64,000 bases of DNA from Lepeophtheirus salmonis (Eukaryota > Arthropoda > Copepoda > Siphonostomatoida > Caligidae), in assembly GCF_016086655.4 (NCBI RefSeq), contig NC_052136.2, forward strand, positions 1,054,001-1,118,000, in the 5' to 3' direction. Positions 58,848-64,000 of this stretch are shown one piece after another. The number at the start of each line of letters is the position of its first letter. Within the stretch, counting starts at the first letter, position 1. The position numbers were made by a program, and so were the translations under genes. The notes below the pieces were generated by a model that worked only from the letters and a program-made list of their open reading frames with translations, made no database searches and had not been told where the DNA came from.

Positions 58848-59175
58848 CTAACTACATAATTTGTACATAATAAGAGTCGAATCAGGAACAAGAATCGATC
58901 TTATGTTCTTGGATGTGGAGCCTGTTTTCCTGCAAAGATGAGAATAGAACAGTTAGAATAAAAAGATATGGAACGAAATGATTCAAGAAATACCGCGATG
59001 AACTCGACATATGCTGTAACTTGGCCTGAGAAATGGGTGTTTTTACTTGGGAGTTCCGATTCCTGGAAGAACTTCGTTTTCTGACATCTGCCAAATTATC
59101 AGATGACGTCAAGGATGAACGGACTGGAATACCTGGTCCCATGGATCTCCCACTCACGGAATTTCGACCCTGCAT
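58848..59175 (-). CDS. C-terminal part of a Ser/Arg-rich protein, two exons
   Basis: Exon 1 is 59175-58994 and exon 2 is 58929-58848 (stop TAG). The 64-nt intron begins GTATTT and ends TTCTCATCTTTGCAG, and the phases join a CGG codon. Exon 1 reads MQGRNSVSGRSMGPGIPVRS, then DNLADVRKRSSSRNRNSQVK and SQAKLQHMSSSSR. Exon 2 continues KTGSTSKNIRSILVPDSTLI. The ATG at 59175 may be internal, because an acceptor-like GATGCAG overlaps it and such low-complexity Ser/Arg tails usually end longer proteins. RSSSRNRN suggests phosphorylated, disordered protein. No family recognised. Confidence 0.55.
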
Positions 59176-59242
59176 CTCGTATTGCCTTATTTACTTAATT
59201 TCAGATAATTATGCCATTACTTATTAATTATACACATATATT

Positions 59243-59359
59243 CAGGGCTGTACGCAGATTTTTTTTTTGGGGGGGGGCACTAAAAAAAATCTTTTACAAA
59301 ACAAAAATTCCTTCATTTGGAGGAAGCGGAATACAGTCCCCTCCTCTGCGGACACCCTG
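59243..59359. repeat. GC-capped AT-rich element, copy N (shortest, both ends)
   Basis: Left end CAGGGCTGTACGCAG; right end CTGCGGACACCCTG. It keeps only the G-rich turn, AAAATTCCTTCATTTGGAGG and ATACAGTCCCCTCC, with no TAGCTATGGA units. It appears to be a minimal form of the family. Confidence 0.65.
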
Positions 59360-59608
59360 ATATTACATAAATAATTAATTTAATGGATTGTCGCTTCACT
59401 CCTTCGCGTAAAATTCAACTCTAATTATTCATCCGCAACTTCTGTGACCTATGACGTCATGAATGTGAAATAAAAATGGTTGCGGAATTTATCTCATATA
59501 TAATATGTATATAAAATAGGGCGATCAATGACATCTTTCACATTAAAAGATAATACTAAAGTAGATTTAGTAAAAGATGTCCTTGATATAATGCTCATAC
59601 ATTTGAGT

Positions 59609-59703
59609 GGGATTCTTTTCAGCAGGACTCTTTTGGGCGCACTTTTTACAGCACAGCTTCTTTTCAGCGTGCTTATTTTCCGCATAGCTCTTTTCAGCAC
59701 CAT
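59609..59703. repeat. Degenerate short tandem repeat
   Basis: Six irregular units of 15-17 bp built on CTCTTTTCAGCA (for example GGGATTCTTTTCAGCA, GCTTCTTTTCAGCGTG, GCTCTTTTCAGCACC). GC-richer than the flanks. Open on the minus strand, but this may be due to the repeat. Confidence 0.6.
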
Positions 59704-60420
59704 CATATTGTCCTTATTTATATTGACTTTCATGCATAAATGAATACATTAATACAATATTGATAACAGAAACTATGTATAGTTATATCCAAGGTTAATA
59801 GAAATAGAAAAAATATATTTTTATTAACTATTGCACGTTACTTGATTTCCAAAATATACTCAAAATATTCCATATTTTGAGTAGATTTTTAGCTAGAAAA
59901 TGTCATAATCAGTTTGAATGTATCAAAATTGCCGTTGTATTCCCAAGATCGAAATTTAAAAAAAAATCGAAGTTAGATTTTAGATGGATTTTTCCATTTG
60001 GTTATACTGGACCTCCATTCACCCCTTGTTTCCATTCCTTCGAATTAATATTATTCTTTTTGGATATGCTAGTCATATGGCTTCTTATCTTTTCTTCAAA
60101 TTTATTTTCATTCAAGGGATCTCGTATCATTTAATGCAGGGATCGTTCATTGTGGAGATTTTGCTTCATATCAAGATCTTTGATAGTGGCTTTAGATCTT
60201 GTGAATTATCGCCTGTATGCTCAAGAATGCAACAATTCTTCTAGATCTTGCAAGGAATAATCGTTTACTTCTTTAAGAACTAATGAGTTTCATAAAAAGA
60301 CACAATAATCGTCTAAAAGACGTAATGAAGAATAGACACAGATTTATCATCTTCCATCCCCAGCTCTTTCAATGAAATTATTGAGTCCATTCCTCCTTAA
60401 GCCAACTCTGATTCGTCTCC
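59704..60420. other. Unassigned, weak open frames
   Basis: Overlapping plus frames at 59877-60134 and 59984-60244 encode hydrophobic segments. A TTTAATGCAG acceptor-like site lies at 60132-60141. I do not recognise a protein or support a gene. Confidence 0.3.
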
Positions 60421-60605
60421 TACTCTAAGAAACCATTCATTCATAAGATTCCTTCAGTGTCCTGTAATGCAGAAATCATTCACATCTTTCACATTGATAT
60501 AATTCCATTTATAAGATGGAATGGAATATCAATGTGAAAGATATGAATGATTTCTGCATTACAGGACACTGAAGGAGTCTTATGAATGAATGGTTTCTTA
60601 GAGTA
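60421..60605. repeat. 185-bp near-perfect foldback hairpin
   Basis: Left arm 60421-60507 and right arm 60515-60605 pair over about 87 bases with only two or three mismatches and a 2-nt bulge. Outer ends are TACTCTAAGAAACCATTCAT and its complement. The inner stem is ATTCCAT/ATGGAAT around a TTATAAG loop. Arms include TCAGTGTCCTGTAATGCAGA. No TA or 8-bp duplication is obvious outside. Confidence 0.85.
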
Positions 60606-62537
60606 TCTTATAACCTGCACGCTTCAAGCTCACCCTTGATTTCCTTATTACTTTTGAGTCTATTTTGTCATTGGAAAACAAATGAAAGATTATTTATACT
60701 CTGAAAGATAATATATGTCTCTTTTCTCGAACGTTTTGCCTGTAAAGCATATTCTATACTGTTATATTATTACATAGATATTGTTAATGGGAATTTTAAG
60801 TGATTATGTTTATTAAAAAAAAATATGTGACCTCTTAAATTATGCATACTTCCATTGGAATCTCTGAATGTCGTTATAATTCCCAAACTTGAGTCGGGAA
60901 TCATTTTTTAAACAACTTCTCACAATATTAGAATATTACTCATGCAAAGATCTAGGATCTCCACACTAAAAAATTTATTATACACAATAACTGGATGTTT
61001 TCCATAAGAGCTAATTATAATGTTGTTTATTGAAGACAATAGTCAAAATGTAACAAAATAATAATACGATTTGATTGGAGAAATAAATTAAAAAATAAAG
61101 ATATTTCTCAAAATTTAATTCCCTATTTATGAGTTAGTCGTTATTTTATTTTTGTTTCTTATTGATTCCTTCAACTTTACTTCGACAGGCAAGTGCTAAT
61201 TCATTATAGTAATTGTAGTCATACGAGTTATCAAAATTCTTACTGTTATCAGTTGTAGAACTATTATTTGTCTGTGTTACAAACTGTTCAAGCAATGTTA
61301 ATATAGGGATGCTTTAGAAAATTGTATTTCCTGAGAATCATTTCAATATTCGCAAAAATGTATATCTGTGAAGAAATAATAGTCTAAATCACAAGGCTTA
61401 CTTAAGACATCATACTCAGTTATTTTAGCCAGATCATTATATTGAGCTCTATATTTATTATATTCAGGATATATGATAAATTAAGATCTTATTATTAGTT
61501 TGTTTTTCACATGATCATTTCATGTTTATTACATAATATCCGATTATTCTTAATATATTAATTAGTTCTCCACTATTTTGACGACTTTTTTATGACAAAA
61601 ATATACCAAGTATATAAAAAAAATAATGTTTATTTCTAACTAAAGAAAATATATTGAACAAATTCATGAATGACTGGGATGCAGTCAATCAAAGTTACAT
61701 TGTAACTAAAAGTAGACTACCACATTAATTAACGTTTTTACAGAATAATCACTTTATAAACAATTTGGTACGCTCAAGGTATTTACCTAAGCTAGATGAG
61801 GTGGTATCCCTTCTGAATAACGATAACGAATATTAATGCTATCACATCCCCAGGGATCCTCTTACAAAAATAATGCATCACATGTGCAAAAGGGAATAAT
61901 CTGATACTTTTTCTTAGTATAGATATAAAGAGTGTTGTTCCATCAATTATATTTTTTAGTCAAGCTCAAAATAGATAATTTAAAAAAATTAATGTATGAA
62001 ATATATCATAATTGGAAAATGAAATGCTTGAAGCTGTATTTGATAGCCAGTGGCAATGCAGCAACTGTTTAAAGTGGGAATTGATAGCAAGAATCCATGA
62101 AATGATGTCTTAAGCTCGATTAATATGGAATATACATAAGTTAAGAGAGGTTAATATTTTATGTAAGCAAAAAAATTTTAGAGTAAAAGACCTATTTTTC
62201 ATTTAATCCTATACTCTATGACTGTTTCTTTAAATGCAGATAAAATTTGATCCTCATTGGTAATTAATTTTTCATTAATAATAAGTCCAATGATATGGTT
62301 AATACAAATCGTTTCAAGTCAAAGTAAAGGATCTGTTTTAACATATTGTCACATATTTAATATTTTTAATTATTCTCTATATAATTCACTAAGTAGGTCC
62401 GATCTTCGAAATCCTCCACTTGTATCCATAGTCCTACCAAATAAATGTAAGGGTACCCTTCTTCGCCAGTTTATAACCTCTAGAACAGGATTTCCTCCTC
62501 GATCTAATAACTTTCCATCATTTCACCTCGTACTCCA
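60606..62537. other. Unassigned DNA
   Basis: 1.9 kb without a supportable gene. On the minus strand, 62400-62500 reads NPVLEVINWRRRVPLHLFGR, which might be a further piece of the element below. The link is unproven. Confidence 0.35.
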
Positions 62538-63149
62538 TTAAAGCATTAAACTATTGGTCATCATACATGGGCTAAAATAATATGCAACAACTTGTTTCCA
62601 TCTAATAGTAGAAACCCCAGAGAGCATAAAAACTAAGGCTTTGGTTGCATCACCTTTGGCATTTGGAAAGGTTGTTTCTCCTATTACGGAGCAACTTTTT
62701 CCTTCATGATCTACAGAAACTTTAATTGAGCATTCATCTAAAGTCAAAGAAGCTTTCCTATCTATCTCTGGCATAGTTCTAACCTTTACTTTTAGCATAT
62801 CAAAAACTTCCTTCGTTTTTCTGAAGCAAATTGAGCTTTCATACCATAGGTATGATCAGTTTTAAACACATAGGTTATGGTTGGAACAGCATTGGGCTTT
62901 AGATACTTTCTGGCCTTTGGTGATGTCCTTGAAAAAAACATTTCATGTACAAAATGATTTTCACATACATAATGGTCAGCAGGTTTCATATTAGGAAGAT
63001 ATTTAAGATTGGATATCCATTTTTTCCTTCTTGCGACTTCTTTTGGATTTTTTGGAATGGGAAATTTAAAAAAAGTGAACGTTTCCATGAAGCTTTTGGA
63101 ATTTTAACTCAGTTCTATTTTTGCATCCTCGGACGCTACGATGACCCAT
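62538..63149 (-). pseudogene. P-element-like transposase remnant with THAP domain
   Basis: From 63149 down: MGHRSVRGCKNRTELKFQKL begins a THAP zinc-binding domain. A one-base excess in a T7 run breaks the frame. It resumes KFPIPKNP, RRKKWISNLKYLP, HYVCENHF (the C and H of C2CH) and KPNAVPTI (AVPTIF box). The expected first Cys reads Ser. After a short linker in another frame comes RKASLTLDECSIKVSVDHEG, then GDATKALVFMLSGVSTIRWK and QVVAYYFS, matching the start of the P-element RNase H-like domain (LDE with the first acidic residue). The coiled-coil/HTH part between is missing. Inactive. Confidence 0.7.
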
Positions 63150-63700
63150 TATTTTGGAGTAATTTGTTTCAAATTTGCTTTATAATAATATGTAGATATA
63201 AAATATTTAAGGCTAGAATAAATTATATACGTATTATTACTTATTCAAACTTATTAATACTACGTGGTAAGTACAATGAATAAATGAGTGACGTCATAGA
63301 AAAGCGATATCTAGCGAAATATTATGGCAAAATAAGCCATACTATTTTCTCAGGCTAACAGTGCTCCATGCGCTATTTGGCTTAATGCTTTACATTCCAT
63401 TTCTCCCCTTAAGCTATTAGGAAGAATAAGCTTCAGTCTCAGGAAGAGCAAGAGCTTCTTCCCACTTTTCCAACAGGTTCAATGACCAGTGAATCCATTG
63501 GCCATTGGATTCCATGAGGAGTCAGACTCCTCCGGCATATATGAGAGTCTATTTCAAGGCACAAAGCAGACATACTGCTTACACGAAACAAAATGGGTCC
63601 CATGTCCCATCAAAAATAGAAATTAAGAACTTACTGCTTGGTATCAACACGTTCATATTTATTGGTGTTATTTGACTATTTAGTGATAATAGGATCCTTT
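63150..63700. other. Unassigned, coding-like pieces
   Basis: 63400-63610 is less AT-rich and in shifting plus frames gives LQSQEEQELLPTFPTGSM, ESDSSGIYESLFQGTKQT and HETKWVPCPIK. Possibly decayed retroelement or gene sequence. No family named. Confidence 0.25.
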
Positions 63701-63707
63701 ACTGTTG

Positions 63708-64000
63708 AGTCAAGGTAGTGTTGGATTAAAGCTTAATGTGGGGTCAGTCCTAATAGGACTTATAGGAAGCTATATCAGTCTTTTTTCTACCCCCCTTTCA
63801 GTATTTTTTTCTATCAGATCAATCTATTTTACATTTCAACGATCCTAAGGACTGATACATCCGTCTTTCAGTCCTACGGTCCTAGCTATTTTTTTATATT
63901 CTTAACTCATTGCTAGAATTGAAGAATATATTAATTAAGAAAATTATGACTGATAGCTGTTAGAACGTATGTATAATAGTACGTTCTAGTCACACATCTT
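63708..64000. mobile_element. Possible hAT left end running off the window
   Basis: TAGTGTTGGATTAAAGC at 63716 matches the terminus of the element at 32535. The 3' partner would lie beyond the window. The interior has CAGTCCTAATAGGAC and CGATCCTAAGGACTGAT palindromic motifs. Confidence 0.35.

Noticed and set aside
59984..60244. 86-codon frame resembling a membrane protein
   Set aside because: No family match. The hydrophobicity follows from T-rich sequence.
62257..62541. 94-codon plus-strand open frame
   Set aside because: The opposite strand gives a more protein-like reading adjoining the P-element remnant. Probably a shadow.

Overview
This is an AT-rich animal nuclear window with few genes and many repeats. 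Genes have very short introns (60-64 nt) with GT/AG borders and an AATAAA signal. There are several Tc1/mariner families, non-autonomous hAT elements with 8-bp target duplications, a tRNA-derived SINE, a P-element/THAP remnant and a non-LTR retrotransposon tail. I see no bacterial operon, rRNA or CRISPR. The Tc1/mariner coding remnants resemble families I associate with caligid copepods (salmon-louse type). That host assignment is inference from family resemblance, not a database match.

Genes. The best gene is at 25903-26909 (+). It has four exons and encodes a secreted protein with a Cys-rich module followed by a T4/pesticin-type lysozyme domain. One extra base in exon 2 breaks the frame. 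A two-exon serine/arginine-rich C-terminus lies at 58848-59175 (-). A first coding exon at 33984-34143 (+) and a last exon at 54898-55094 (+) have compatible splice phases and may be one small protein split by a 20.8-kb intron. Weaker exon candidates are at 14040-14190, 29777-29902 and 51712-51908, all on the minus strand.

Mobile DNA, left to right. 0.5-3 kb holds AT-rich GC-capped elements and a long inverted-repeat element. 3.7-4.3 kb is the end of a retrotransposon RNase H region. 10.7-11.2 kb is an internally deleted mariner-like transposase. 12.6-13.6 kb is a SINE split by a Tc1-like element. 14.6 and 16.0 kb carry a TA-flanked MITE and a hAT MITE. 19.6-21.2 kb holds two Tc1 derivatives. 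24.4-25.6 kb holds hAT and Tc1 remnants. 28.9-29.7 kb is a deleted mariner. 30.5-33.1 kb is a cluster of three hAT elements, one nested. 36.7-40.2 kb has three truncated Tc1 ends in the same orientation. 41.1-42.0 kb is the fullest Tc1 transposase, still broken. 46.5-47.3 kb is another hAT element. 62.5-63.1 kb is the P-element remnant.

Two repeat families run through the whole window. One is an AT-rich element with CAGGGGCGTC-type inverted ends (about 15 copies). The other is a roughly 300-bp dispersed repeat here called R1 (about 11 copies). A recurring theme is transposase genes that keep the N-terminal DNA-binding region and the C-terminal end but have lost the middle. The window therefore looks like a graveyard of non-autonomous elements around a few compact genes.
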